DNA of 30,348 bases from Phycisphaerales bacterium UBA7812 (GTDB lineage: Bacteria; Planctomycetota; Phycisphaerae; Phycisphaerales; UBA1924). Below are positions 1 to 7,696 of the stretch, in pieces. Within the stretch, counting starts at the first letter, position 1. Each line of letters starts with the position of its first letter. Both the position numbers and the translations under genes were made by a program. The stretch spans positions 443 through 30,790 of the forward strand of contig DLBY01000145.1 of assembly GCA_002480345.1 (NCBI GenBank). Reading direction: 5' to 3'. The notes beneath the pieces are model-generated. The model ran no database searches. It had not been told where the DNA came from and saw only the letters and a program-made list of their open reading frames with translations.

Positions 1-156
1 GAGCCGTTCGGCGTGCTCGACCTCACCGATGTCCAGACTTTCGTCGCGGGTTTCATCAACCAGGACCCGATCGCGGACATCGCCGAACCCTTCGGCGTCT
101 TCGATCTGAGCGATCTCGACCGCTTCGTGGGCTCCTTCCTCAACGGCTGCCCCTGA
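1..156 (+). CDS. C-terminus of a GC-type dockerin-anchored protein (5' end missing)
   Basis: Frame 1 is open from the window edge to TGA at 154-156 and encodes the last 51 residues of a larger protein. Two similar repeats are visible, PFGVLDLTDVQTFVAGF and PFGVFDLSDLDRFVGSF, followed by the terminal tripeptide GCP. The same arrangement closes the proteins ending at 1612 and 3757. This paired repeat is the planctomycete 'GC-type dockerin' domain, which by analogy with dockerins is expected to bind calcium and anchor an exported protein. The body of the protein, and so its function, lies outside the window. Confidence 0.8.
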   Translation, partial: EPFGVLDLTDVQTFVAGFINQDPIADIAEPFGVFDLSDLDRFVGSFLNGCP

Positions 157-307
157 TCAGGCCGCAAGGACCCCTCGGGCCCGACCATCCCACCCGACAG
201 CGCCGCCTCATGCGAGACGGCGCTTGATCGCGCGCCCCGTTTCCGAGATGCTGAGAGAAGTCACGCGGCCCCCGCGCCGACGCCAATACCCCCGTGGAGG
301 AAAGAAC

Positions 308-1612
308 ATGCCCGCCCGCACCGCGCTGCTCTCGCTCGCCGCCCTCGCCGGAACCGCCGCGGCGCAGGCCGAGTTCCCCGCGATCTTCGTCGCCAACAAC
401 GGAAACCTCGAGGGAAGCGTCTCCACGATGCGCATCGAGGCGGACGGATCGCTGACCTTCGTGTCCAAGGTCGTCACCGGGACGCGGTCGAGCACCAGCC
501 AGCCCTGCCCGGGGTGCAACACCTACGCGATCGACATCACCCCGGACGGTCGTTTCCTCGCGACCGCCCACGCCGCAGGCAGCAGCACCGAGAACCTCAC
601 CGTCTACGCCGTCGCGCCGGACGGTTCGCTTACCGTCGTCGAGGAACTCCCCCTCGCCCAGGGCGGGCTCGACATCCAGTGGATCAACAACGAACTGCTG
701 GCGCTCCCGCTCACCGATCTCTCGCTGACCAACCGCGTCAGGCTCTTCCGCCTCGACGAGGACAACCAACTCACCGAGATCGACTCCGCCGTCACCGGGA
801 GCTTCAACACCTCGATCGCGGTCCACCCCAACCGCCGATGGCTCTACGCCAACGATTCCCTGGGTTCCAACACCGTCCGCGTCTTCGACACCGAAGGCGG
901 TTCGCTCACCCTGATCCAGACGCTTTCGCTCCCGAACTACGGCGTCGCGATCGAAGTCGATCCATCGGGACAGTACCTCTACGCCGCAGGCGGCATCAGC
1001 AACGGAGGCAACTCCTTCGCGGGCTACGCGATCGACCCCGCCGACGGCTCGCTCTCCCCGCTCGCCGGCAGCCCCTACACCTCCCCAGGCGCGTCGCCCA
1101 AGGGCTTCGCCTTCTCCGAAGACAGCGACTTCCTCTATGTCTCGCACGGCACCGACGCGACCATCCGCGGATTCTCGCTCGATCCCGACGGCATCCCGAC
1201 CTCCACCGGGTTCTCCTTCGATGTCGGCCTCCAGGGTTCCCTCCGCGAGATGAACACCCTGGGAAACCTGCTCTTCGCGCTCGATGAGACCACCGCCATC
1301 GACGGCGTCCGCGGCGCCTATTCCTTCACCATCGATCCCAGCACCGGCAACCTCACCCCCCTCCCGGGCTCGCCCGTCGATACCCAGGGCATCTCCCCGA
1401 ACGATGTCGTCGCCTGGGCGGGCGCCAACCCCGCCTGCAACCCCGCGGACCTCGCCGCGCCCTTCGGGGTGCTCGATCTCGCAGATGTGCAGGCGTTCGT
1501 GGGCGGGTTCCTCGCCCAGGACGCGATCGCGGACCTCGCCCCGCCCGCGGGGGTGTTCGACCTCGCCGATGTCCAGGTCTTTGTCTCCGCTTTCAACGCG
1601 GGCTGCCCCTGA
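308..1612 (+). CDS. secreted lactonase-like beta-propeller protein with C-terminal GC-type dockerin
   Basis: The product is 434 residues. The ATG at 308 is chosen over upstream starts because GGAGG at 296-300 lies 7 nt before it and the product then begins with a clear signal peptide (Arg near the start, a Leu/Ala-rich core, AAAQA cleavage region). The body has repeated short blocks of the type 'PDGRFL', 'DPSGQYLYAAG', 'PNRRWLYANDS' and 'SEDSDFLYVSHG', which are strands of a YncE/6-phosphogluconolactonase-like propeller (PF10282 type). Each blade has a small Asp/Gly turn. From about residue 377 a Cys-bracketed region holds two PFGVLDLADVQ-like repeats and ends in GCP. The protein is probably exported and surface-attached. 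Enzymatic activity is not evident, since many such propellers only bind. It follows the dockerin gene at 1-156, so this is a run of exported anchored proteins. Confidence 0.8.
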   Translation: MPARTALLSLAALAGTAAAQAEFPAIFVANNGNLEGSVSTMRIEADGSLTFVSKVVTGTRSSTSQPCPGCNTYAIDITPDGRFLATAHAAGSSTENLTVYAVAPDGSLTVVEELPLAQGGLDIQWINNELLALPLTDLSLTNRVRLFRLDEDNQLTEIDSAVTGSFNTSIAVHPNRRWLYANDSLGSNTVRVFDTEGGSLTLIQTLSLPNYGVAIEVDPSGQYLYAAGGISNGGNSFAGYAIDPADGSLSPLAGSPYTSPGASPKGFAFSEDSDFLYVSHGTDATIRGFSLDPDGIPTSTGFSFDVGLQGSLREMNTLGNLLFALDETTAIDGVRGAYSFTIDPSTGNLTPLPGSPVDTQGISPNDVVAWAGANPACNPADLAAPFGVLDLADVQAFVGGFLAQDAIADLAPPAGVFDLADVQVFVSAFNAGCP

Positions 1613-1906
1613 CGCCCCGTCCATTGAAGCGGTGTTCATCGCCCAATAACCGCCCGCTCAGGCGCGTGCAGACGGGTGATCGACACAGCCCGCCCGTCCC
1701 CGGGAACGCCCGATCCCGAATACACACCGATCGAGGTTGTTTTGAACCCGGATCTGTGATACCGTATTCGGAGTCTCGAGGGGCAAGCCGACCGCGCGGT
1801 CCGACCCGTTCGCCCGCGCCGAGGGAGAGTTCGCAGGCCCTGTCTCGTCGCGGGTGTGTGTTCGCCCCACCCGGTCCGACGCGACCGTTCGTAAAGGGAT
1901 CAAGAG

Positions 1907-3757
1907 ATGTCGAAAACCCGTCGTGCGTTCGTTGCCCGTGCCGAGGTGCTCTGGGCGGCAGGCTTTGCTGTCGCCGCCGGTGCCGCCGCGATCTCCATCG
2001 CCGGTCTGCCCACCAACCTCGATGACTTCTTCGGGCCCGGCACCCAGCCCAATCAGCTCAACATCGAGCTGATCGACTCCAACGAGTGCGCCCTCTGCCA
2101 CGGCGACTTCGACCCCGTCACCGAGCCCTACCGCCCCTGGAACGCCAGCGTCATGGGACAGGCCGCCCGCGACCCGCTCTTCTGGGCCGCCGTCGCCGTC
2201 GCCAACCAGGACGCGCAGGGCGGGGGCGACACCTGCATCCGCTGCCACACCCCCGGAGGCTGGCTCGGGGGCCGCTCCACCCCCACCGACGGCTCGCAGC
2301 TCCAGGGCATCGACTTCCAGGGCGTCTCCTGCAACTTCTGCCACCGCATGGTGGATCCCAACAACAACCCCGGCGCCCCCGCCGACGACGCCGCGATCCT
2401 CGCGGGCCTCACAACAGACATCCCGACCGATCCCCACTCCGCTCACTTCGTCGTCGATCCCGATGACAACCGGCGCGGCCCGCGCGAACTCGTCGACTTC
2501 TTCGTCCACGAGTGGCGCGAGTCCCCCTTCCACAAGTCCTCGGAGATGTGCGCCACCTGCCACGATCTCTCCAACCCCCTCTTCGAGAAGCAGCCCGACG
2601 GCACCTACGCCCTCGGCGCGCTCCGCACACCCCCGACCTCAAACTCCGCCGCGAGCCAGTTCCCCGAGCAACGCACCTACTCCGAGTGGCTCGGGTCCGA
2701 CTTCGCCGACGGGCCCATCGACATGGGCGGCCGCTTCGGCGGCAACGACCCCCTCGTCTCCTCCTGCCAGGACTGCCACATGCCCGCGACCGACGGGCTG
2801 AGCTGCATCTTCGGCGAGGAACGCTCCGACCTCGCGACCCACCAGATGGTGGGCGGCAACACCTGGCTCCTCAACGCCGTCCGCGAGCTCTTCGACGATC
2901 TCGAGACGGGCCTCGATCAGGATTCCGTCGACCGCAACATCGCCGCGACCGTCAACATGCTCCAGAGCGCTGCGGACCTCGACCTCACCGCCGACGGGTC
3001 CACCCTCTCGGTCAAAGTCACCAACCAGACGGGCCACAAGCTCCCGACGGGCTACCCCGAGGGACGCCGCATGTGGGTCAATGTCCAGTACTTCGACGCC
3101 GGGGGCGCGCTCATCGACGAGCGCGGCGCCTACGACGAGACCGAGGCGACCCTCGAGACCGCCGACACCAAGGTCTACGAGATGAAGCTCAGCGCCAGCC
3201 CCGATGTCGCCGCGCAGGCCGGCATCCCCACGGGCCCCACCTTCCACCTCGTCCTCGTCAACCAGGTCGAGCTCGACAACCGCATCCCGCCCCGCGGGTT
3301 CACCAACGCGGAGTTCGAGGCCCTCCAGGCCGCCCCCGTCAACTACACCTACGCCGACGGGCAGCACTGGGACATCACCGACTACGACATCCCCGCGGGC
3401 GCCGCGTCCGCGACCGTCCGCGTGTACTACCAGTCCACCACCCGTGAGTATGTCGAGTTCCTCCGCGATGAGAACACGACCAACGACGCCGGGCAGACCA
3501 TGTACGACCTCTGGAACGGGCCCCTCAACCGGATCCCGCCCGTCCTCATGAACGAGGCCTCCATCACCTTCGACGGGCCTTGCAGCATCGCCGATATCGC
3601 CGAGCCCTTCGGCGTCCTCGACCTCTCCGACCTCCAGGGGTTCATCGCCGCCTTCCTCTCCCAGCAGCCCGCGGCCGATGTCGCCGCACCGTTCGGCGTC
3701 TGGGACCTCTCCGATCTCCAGACCTTCGTCGGGTCCTTCCTCTCCGGTTGCCCGTAA
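1907..3757 (+). CDS. pentaheme cytochrome c with C-terminal GC-type dockerin
   Basis: The product is 616 residues. The ATG at 1907 has AAAGGG at 1893-1898, 8 nt upstream. The N-terminus is basic, followed by a hydrophobic Ala-rich segment (about residues 15-35) that acts as a signal or anchor, so the protein is outside the cytoplasm. Five CXXCH heme c sites are seen, with first Cys at residues 61, 110, 142, 215 and 287. After the last heme the remaining residues (about 330-555) resemble a beta-rich domain with the motif TGHKLPTGYPEGRR, common in multiheme cytochromes of the cytochrome c554 type. The last 60 residues form a GC-type dockerin bracketed by Cys and ending in GCP. Likely role: electron transfer at or outside the outer surface; donor and acceptor are unknown. 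It stands alone, 294 bp after the previous gene. The AT-richer stretch 1731-1770 is the likeliest place for its promoter. Confidence 0.85.
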   Translation: MSKTRRAFVARAEVLWAAGFAVAAGAAAISIAGLPTNLDDFFGPGTQPNQLNIELIDSNECALCHGDFDPVTEPYRPWNASVMGQAARDPLFWAAVAVANQDAQGGGDTCIRCHTPGGWLGGRSTPTDGSQLQGIDFQGVSCNFCHRMVDPNNNPGAPADDAAILAGLTTDIPTDPHSAHFVVDPDDNRRGPRELVDFFVHEWRESPFHKSSEMCATCHDLSNPLFEKQPDGTYALGALRTPPTSNSAASQFPEQRTYSEWLGSDFADGPIDMGGRFGGNDPLVSSCQDCHMPATDGLSCIFGEERSDLATHQMVGGNTWLLNAVRELFDDLETGLDQDSVDRNIAATVNMLQSAADLDLTADGSTLSVKVTNQTGHKLPTGYPEGRRMWVNVQYFDAGGALIDERGAYDETEATLETADTKVYEMKLSASPDVAAQAGIPTGPTFHLVLVNQVELDNRIPPRGFTNAEFEALQAAPVNYTYADGQHWDITDYDIPAGAASATVRVYYQSTTREYVEFLRDENTTNDAGQTMYDLWNGPLNRIPPVLMNEASITFDGPCSIADIAEPFGVLDLSDLQGFIAAFLSQQPAADVAAPFGVWDLSDLQTFVGSFLSGCP

Positions 3758-3788
3758 CCCCGAAGCCCACGCCCCGACCCAAACCCAA

Positions 3789-3818
3789 CGCCCGGCTCCC
3801 CGAGAGCCGGGCGTTTTT
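3789..3818 (+). terminator. rho-independent terminator of the cytochrome-dockerin gene
   Basis: A perfect 10-bp stem, CGCCCGGCTC (3789-3798) with GAGCCGGGCG (3804-3813), has a 5-nt loop and is followed directly by TTTTT (3814-3818). It lies 32 nt after the stop codon at 3757. Confidence 0.92.
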
Positions 3819-3858
3819 CATGGCAGGCCTCCCGCGATGCGCCGCTCGCCCCGCGCAC

Positions 3859-3882
3859 AAAAAAGCCCGGTCAACGCCGGGC
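3859..3882 (-). terminator. rho-independent terminator of the DUF481 gene
   Basis: Read on the minus strand, GCCCGG (3882-3877), a 6-nt loop and CCGGGC (3870-3865) are followed by six T (3864-3859). It converges with the plus-strand terminator at 3789-3818 and ends transcription from the gene at 3927-4862. Confidence 0.85.
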
Positions 3883-3892
3883 CAGAATCAGC

Positions 3893-3928
3893 TCTCTTCG
3901 TCTCTTCGTCTCTTCGTCTCTTCGTCTC
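3893..3928. repeat. tandem 8-bp repeat (TCTCTTCG, 4.5 copies)
   Basis: Four perfect head-to-tail copies of TCTCTTCG at 3893-3900, 3901-3908, 3909-3916 and 3917-3924 are followed by a half copy (TCTC) to 3928. The array runs into the stop codon of the minus-strand DUF481 gene (3927-3929), so on the transcript it is CGAAGAGA repeated in the short 3' untranslated region before the terminator. An 8-bp unit is not a multiple of three, so gain or loss of copies does not affect the reading frame while the stop codon is intact. Confidence 0.95.
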
Positions 3929-4862
3929 AGAAGTCGTAAGTCAGACCCGCGAACAGCTGGAGGTCGTTCTCATCGATCCCCGGGTCCGTGTCGCTGATGT
4001 ACTCGTGGATCGCGTTGATCGAGAAGCTCAGCCCGTCCGCCTTGTCGATGTCGAGCTTCCAGCCCGCCGTCGTGAAGGTCCGGAACTCGCCGCTGTCGGA
4101 CAGATCCGGGAAGATGCGCGTCGTGATCTGGAAGCTCTGGTTGTCCGCGATCTCCCAGTTGAAATCAGCGCCGAGTAAACCTTCTGGCACGATCTCGTTC
4201 CGATCCGAGCCGTACTCCTGGAAGAAGCCGGCACCCGCTCGAAGCGTCAACTGCATCGTGTCCCGCTTGATCAACTCGTAGCCCAGACCGCCGTTCGCCG
4301 AGATACGGTGATCGAACGACCGGAACTCGTCCCAGTCGTACCGACCGCCCGCGAAGAACAGCCACCGCGAATCGGGCAGCAGCCAGTCGTTGTTCACGCC
4401 CGAAGTGAAGCGGTTCGCGGTCTTCTCCCCGTCCTGCGACGCGTAGAAGTATCCCGCATCAAGCGTCAGCTTCGTCGCGTCCGTCGACCGCGTCGAGACG
4501 ATCGTCGTCGCCGCGCCGATCTGCTCGGTGTTGCCCGACGCGAGGTTCAGACCGATGTTCAGCTTCGTGTCCCACTCCGGCTTCTTGAGCTCCTCCGGTG
4601 CAGGCCCCTCCGCCGCCTCGGTGGGCGCCTCCGCCGCACCCTCCGCCGCGTCTTCCGCGGCCTCCATCGCCTGCTCCGCCGCGGGGAGGCTCACCGTCCC
4701 GTCCTCGTTCGCGACAAACCCCTCGGGGATCTCGACACCCGCGGCCCGCAGCTGCTCGAGCAGCGCCGCGGCGCTCGTCACCGCAGGATCATCCTGCGCG
4801 ACGACCGCGCTCGACACCGTCAGACCAGCCAAGACCGCAACAACACACGCCGAACGCTTCAT
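3927..4862 (-). CDS. DUF481 family outer-membrane beta-barrel protein
   Basis: The product is 311 residues. The ATG is at 4862-4860, with GGAGAG on the minus strand 6 nt upstream (4874-4869). Residues 1-23 are a signal peptide ending in VVAQ. Residues about 30-90 form an Ala/Glu-rich acidic spacer. From about residue 95 (WDTKLNIGLNLASGNTEQ) to the C-terminal YDF the sequence alternates polar and hydrophobic residues in amphipathic strands with aromatic girdles, and ends in Phe as outer-membrane barrels usually do. The SGNT motif and the 'LTLDAGYFYASQDGEKTANRF' region are typical of DUF481 (E. coli YdiY type). The family's function is unclear; some members are salt-induced. The gene is transcribed alone, divergent from the phosphatase gene at 5012. 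Confidence 0.85.
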   Translation of the reverse strand: MKRSACVVAVLAGLTVSSAVVAQDDPAVTSAAALLEQLRAAGVEIPEGFVANEDGTVSLPAAEQAMEAAEDAAEGAAEAPTEAAEGPAPEELKKPEWDTKLNIGLNLASGNTEQIGAATTIVSTRSTDATKLTLDAGYFYASQDGEKTANRFTSGVNNDWLLPDSRWLFFAGGRYDWDEFRSFDHRISANGGLGYELIKRDTMQLTLRAGAGFFQEYGSDRNEIVPEGLLGADFNWEIADNQSFQITTRIFPDLSDSGEFRTFTTAGWKLDIDKADGLSFSINAIHEYISDTDPGIDENDLQLFAGLTYDF

Positions 4863-5011
4863 CGCACGCTCTCCATCCGGGAATCGGTGCCCGCAGCAGC
4901 CGCCTCGCCGCTCACGGAAGAGGCGAGCGTAGCCCCCCGCGTTCCCCCCCGCAACCGCCCGGCTTCACCCGATGAACACGCCCTCTCCGGCGCGATACGC
5001 TCTCATCGCCC

Positions 5012-5938
5012 ATGACCCGTTTCCCCCAGCCAGTCCCGCCCCCGGGCCCGCCGCGCCCCGCCGTCTTTCTCGACCGCGACGACACGCTCATCGAGAACGC
5101 GACGCTCCCGCCCGAGGCCTTCCCCGCCACACCCGGGGATCTCTATCTCCCGGAGTGGGTCCGCCCCCTGCCCGGCACAATCGACGCCTGCCGTGCGCTC
5201 GCCGACGCGGGGTTCGTGCTGATCGTCATCACGAATCAGGGATGCGTCGCGCGGGGGAACGCATCGCTCGATCAGGTCCGCGCCACGAACCAGCGCATGG
5301 CCGAGATGTTCACCTCCACATCCGGGGACCCGCTCTTCCAAGGCATCTACGCCGCGCCCCATCACCCCGAGGCGTCCATCCCGGAGTGGCGCGCCGATCA
5401 TCCCTGGCGCAAGCCCAACCCGGGGATGATCCTCGCCGCCTGCGAGGAGCACGCCCTCGATCCGAGCCGATCCTGGCTCGTCGGAGATGCCGACCGCGAC
5501 CGCGAAGCCGGCATCGCCGCGGGCCTCCACCCCGCCCGCTGCCTCCGCATCGGGGCGGATGCCCCGTGCGAGGCCCTGCCCGATGCCGTGTCGGAGATCC
5601 TCGCGCACAAGGACATCGGGGCGCAGGCGGACACCCCGATCCGCGCCGTCGATGCGACGACCGTCACCCTGCGCGCGCCGTTCGGCGATCCGCTCGCCGA
5701 CCCCGCCGTGCGCGCCACCGTCGAGTCCGTCGCGCGCGCCATCGCGGAACGCACCGGCATCGCCCTCCTCGCCCTGTCCACCGACGAGCGATCGATCACC
5801 GCGACGCTCGCGACCCATCGCCTCGCCGCGACCGCGTTCATGGCAGAACTCCGCCGCGCCACCAACGCCTGGCACCAGGGACGAGGGCATCCCAACCCGC
5901 TCTGGCCGCGCACCCCCGACGCCGAACTCGACGGATGA
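5012..5938 (+). CDS. gmhB: GmhB/HisB-N-like HAD phosphatase with C-terminal extension
   Basis: The product is 308 residues. The HAD nucleophile motif DRDDT is at residues 21-25, the second motif (ITNQG) follows at about 74-78, the Lys motif is WRKPNPGM and the acidic motif is VGDADRDREAG. This order is that of D-glycero-D-manno-heptose-1,7-bisphosphate 7-phosphatase, which acts in ADP-heptose synthesis for surface glycans. The gene for a family 9 (heptosyl-type) transferase overlaps its stop codon by 4 nt, which supports this over the histidinol-phosphatase alternative. Oddities: the zinc loop that in E. coli GmhB uses Cys-x-His and Cys-x-Cys reads APHH and HPW here, so three of four ligands are changed. 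About 100 residues after the HAD fold (about 205-308) are extra and of unknown role. The start is the only ATG near the family's N-terminus; no strong ribosome site is seen. Confidence 0.8.
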   Translation: MTRFPQPVPPPGPPRPAVFLDRDDTLIENATLPPEAFPATPGDLYLPEWVRPLPGTIDACRALADAGFVLIVITNQGCVARGNASLDQVRATNQRMAEMFTSTSGDPLFQGIYAAPHHPEASIPEWRADHPWRKPNPGMILAACEEHALDPSRSWLVGDADRDREAGIAAGLHPARCLRIGADAPCEALPDAVSEILAHKDIGAQADTPIRAVDATTVTLRAPFGDPLADPAVRATVESVARAIAERTGIALLALSTDERSITATLATHRLAATAFMAELRRATNAWHQGRGHPNPLWPRTPDAELDG

Positions 5939-7056
5939 CCCCGCCCAACAACGACAACCGCGTGCTGCTTGTGCTGCCTTCGTGGGTGGGAGACGCGTGC
6001 ATGGTCACCCCCGCGCTCGTGCACATCCGCGAATCCCTCCCCGGCGCGTTCATCGGCGCGATGGCAAGGCCCGGCATCGACCGTCTGCTCGAAGGGCTCG
6101 ACACCCCGAGCGGGAAGCCCGTGATCGATGAGTTGCACACCGTGCGCCCCTCGGGCGTCATGGGGCCCAAGCACGCCGCAGCCCGCGTCCGCCCGCGCCG
6201 CTACGCGCGCGCGCTCCTGTTCACGGGATCCTTCTCCACCGCGCTGGCCGTCCGCGTCGCGGGCGTCCCCGAGCGCATCGGCTACGACCGGGACGGGCGA
6301 GGTTTCCTCCTCACCCGCAGGCTCAAGCCCCCTCGAACGGACCGGGGCGACTGGGCGGTTGTCCCCGCGGTGTCCTATTACTGGCACGCCGCGCGCGCCC
6401 TGCTCGACCCGCACGCCCCCGACTCGCTCGATGCGCCGGCGCTGTCCGATCGCACGCGCGTCTCGATCGAGCCCCCCCCCGATGCCGCGATGCGGCTGCC
6501 GATCACCCACACAGACAACGCCGAGGCCGCCGCCGTGCGCGCCAGCGCCGGGATCCAAGGCCCGACCGCGATCCTGAATCCGGGGGGAAACAACCCCGCC
6601 AAGCGCTGGCCCGCGGATCGGTTCGCCGCCCTCGCCGACCACCTCGCCGACCGCCACGGGTTGACCGTGCTGCTCAACGGGTCCCCCGCCGAGGCGGAAC
6701 TCTGCCGACAGATCGCCGCCTCCGCCCGCACCCAGCCCCTCGTGCTCCCCGACCACGCGCACACCCTGGGCTCACTCAAGGCGCTGGCCCGCGATGCGCG
6801 CATCATGGTGACCAACGACACCGGGCCCCGGCACATCGCCGCAGCGGTCGGCACCCCGCTCGTCAGCCTGTTCGGGCCCACCGACCCCCGCTGGACGACG
6901 ATCCCCGTGCCCCCTGAGCGTGAGGCGATCCTCGTGGCCGACGAGACACTCCCGCCCGATCAGGTCAGCAACGACCACCCGCAGCGGTGCGCCATCGAAC
7001 ACATCCCGCTCGACGCCGTGATCGCGGCGACGGACGGGATGCTCATGGGGGCATGA
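5935..7056 (+). CDS. glycosyltransferase family 9, heptosyltransferase II-like
   Basis: The product is 373 residues. It starts at the ATG in the ATGA overlap with the preceding phosphatase gene, which gives the family's normal N-terminus (VLLVLPSWVGDACMVTPAL). The frame is open much further upstream, but that part is a shadow of the phosphatase gene. GT-B features: the first Rossmann strand and Gly-rich turn at residues 9-25, the GSFSTALAVRVAGVPERIGY segment in the N-domain, LNPGGNNPAKRWP opening the C-domain, and the donor-binding VTNDTGPRHIAAAVGTPLVSLFGPTDP near residues 285-315. Family members (WaaF/RfaF) transfer heptose from ADP-heptose to the lipopolysaccharide core on the cytoplasmic face. 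Translational coupling to the GmhB-like gene suggests they make and use the same sugar. The exact acceptor is unknown. Confidence 0.87.
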   Translation: MTPPNNDNRVLLVLPSWVGDACMVTPALVHIRESLPGAFIGAMARPGIDRLLEGLDTPSGKPVIDELHTVRPSGVMGPKHAAARVRPRRYARALLFTGSFSTALAVRVAGVPERIGYDRDGRGFLLTRRLKPPRTDRGDWAVVPAVSYYWHAARALLDPHAPDSLDAPALSDRTRVSIEPPPDAAMRLPITHTDNAEAAAVRASAGIQGPTAILNPGGNNPAKRWPADRFAALADHLADRHGLTVLLNGSPAEAELCRQIAASARTQPLVLPDHAHTLGSLKALARDARIMVTNDTGPRHIAAAVGTPLVSLFGPTDPRWTTIPVPPEREAILVADETLPPDQVSNDHPQRCAIEHIPLDAVIAATDGMLMGA

Positions 7057-7069
7057 GATCAGATCAGCG

Positions 7070-7372
7070 TCAGGCGGCCTGCCGGACCGCGGTCGGCGCC
7101 GAATCGAAGCTGCCGGCGAACCACCGGCGACCCGGGAACCGTTCCTCGAGGATCTCCAGGATCCCGAGATCGACCGGGGACGCGGGGAACTCGATGATCC
7201 CGACCCGCGCGTCGTCGGTCATCCAGCCCATCGACAGAACGGTCCCTTCCAGACCCGGCGCGGGCCAGCCCACAAGAAGATCACCCGAACGGGTGATATG
7301 CCAGCGCAGACCGATCACGGGTCGGCCGCCGGTCCAGCGATCGGGTGTCCATGGTTCGAGTGAGCGTGGCAT
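7070..7372 (-). CDS. small conserved-looking protein of unknown function
   Basis: The product is 100 residues. The start at 7372-7370 is preferred over an in-frame ATG 27 nt upstream, because AGGAGG on the minus strand (7384-7379) lies exactly 6 nt before it. There is no signal peptide or membrane segment. The protein is rich in Trp, Gly and Pro, with blocks such as GLRWHITRSGDLLVGWP and GWMTDDARVGIIEFP that suggest a small beta-rich fold, then an amphipathic helix (DLGILEILEERFPGRRW). I do not recognise the family. It converges on the glycosyltransferase gene with only 13 nt between the stop codons. The strong ribosome site and lack of a better frame support a real gene. Confidence 0.65.
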   Translation of the reverse strand: MPRSLEPWTPDRWTGGRPVIGLRWHITRSGDLLVGWPAPGLEGTVLSMGWMTDDARVGIIEFPASPVDLGILEILEERFPGRRWFAGSFDSAPTAVRQAA

Positions 7373-7595
7373 CCTTGTCCTCCTGCCGGGGCCGTCCACG
7401 GCCCGGCGGTCCGGTCATCGGACGCACCGCCCGTGCAGATCATCCCTCTGGACTTTCCGAAGCAGACATCACTCCCCGCGCCCTCGGGCGACCGATCCGA
7501 CCGGTACACCCGACGCGGGCGGCACAAACCGAACCGCTGGGATGCGGGGGACGCCGGCAGACGCGCCGCGTCGCGCGCCGGCGCTTCATTCCTGC

Positions 7596-7623
7596 TTGAT
7601 CCACGCCGATGGTGACCTACCAT
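7596..7623 (+). promoter_or_regulatory. candidate sigma-70-type promoter for tRNA-Ala
   Basis: TTGATC (7596-7601, 4 of 6 to the -35 consensus) and TACCAT (7618-7623, 4 of 6 to the -10 consensus) are 16 nt apart. Transcription would start near 7630, about 65 nt before the mature tRNA end. The match is modest, but it is the only AT-richer stretch in the right place. Confidence 0.35.
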
Positions 7624-7636
7624 TGCGACCGCGATG

Positions 7637-7650
7637 CGCGACGCGTCGCG
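7637..7650. repeat. 14-bp perfect palindrome in the tRNA-Ala leader
   Basis: CGCGACGCGTCGCG equals its own reverse complement. It begins 14 nt after the candidate -10 box, where an operator or an RNA processing hairpin could act. In DNA this rich in CG, short palindromes occur by chance, so function is only a guess. Confidence 0.5.
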
Positions 7651-7696
7651 GACCCGTGGGTGGGGTTCGGCCCGTGCCGAGAACACCCGACAATCT

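Larger units (their letters stand above)
7373..7696. other. 324-bp gap between the small minus-strand gene and tRNA-Ala
   Basis: The left end holds the ribosome site of the minus-strand gene (7379-7384) and presumably its promoter, which I cannot place. A GTG-started frame at 7433-7615 (60 codons) lacks a ribosome site and has weaker GC bias at third positions (about three quarters) than the surrounding genes, so I do not call it. The right end carries a candidate tRNA promoter (7596-7623) and a 14-bp palindrome (7637-7650). Confidence 0.6.

Noticed and set aside
140..1639. Long minus-strand open frame of 499 codons opposite the propeller gene
   Set aside because: It is low-complexity Arg/Gly/Glu/Asp sequence, the usual shadow of a GC-rich gene. 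The plus-strand frame has a signal peptide, ribosome site and family motifs.
3893..3928. CRISPR-like array
   Set aside because: The units are contiguous 8-mers with no spacers; it is a simple tandem repeat.
4972..5934. N-terminal extension of the glycosyltransferase frame
   Set aside because: The upstream part is an Arg/Pro/His-rich shadow of the phosphatase gene. The ATG in the ATGA overlap gives the family's proper start.
7433..7615. GTG-started 60-codon frame before tRNA-Ala
   Set aside because: There is no ribosome site and third-position G/C bias is below that of the neighbours, so it is too weak to call.
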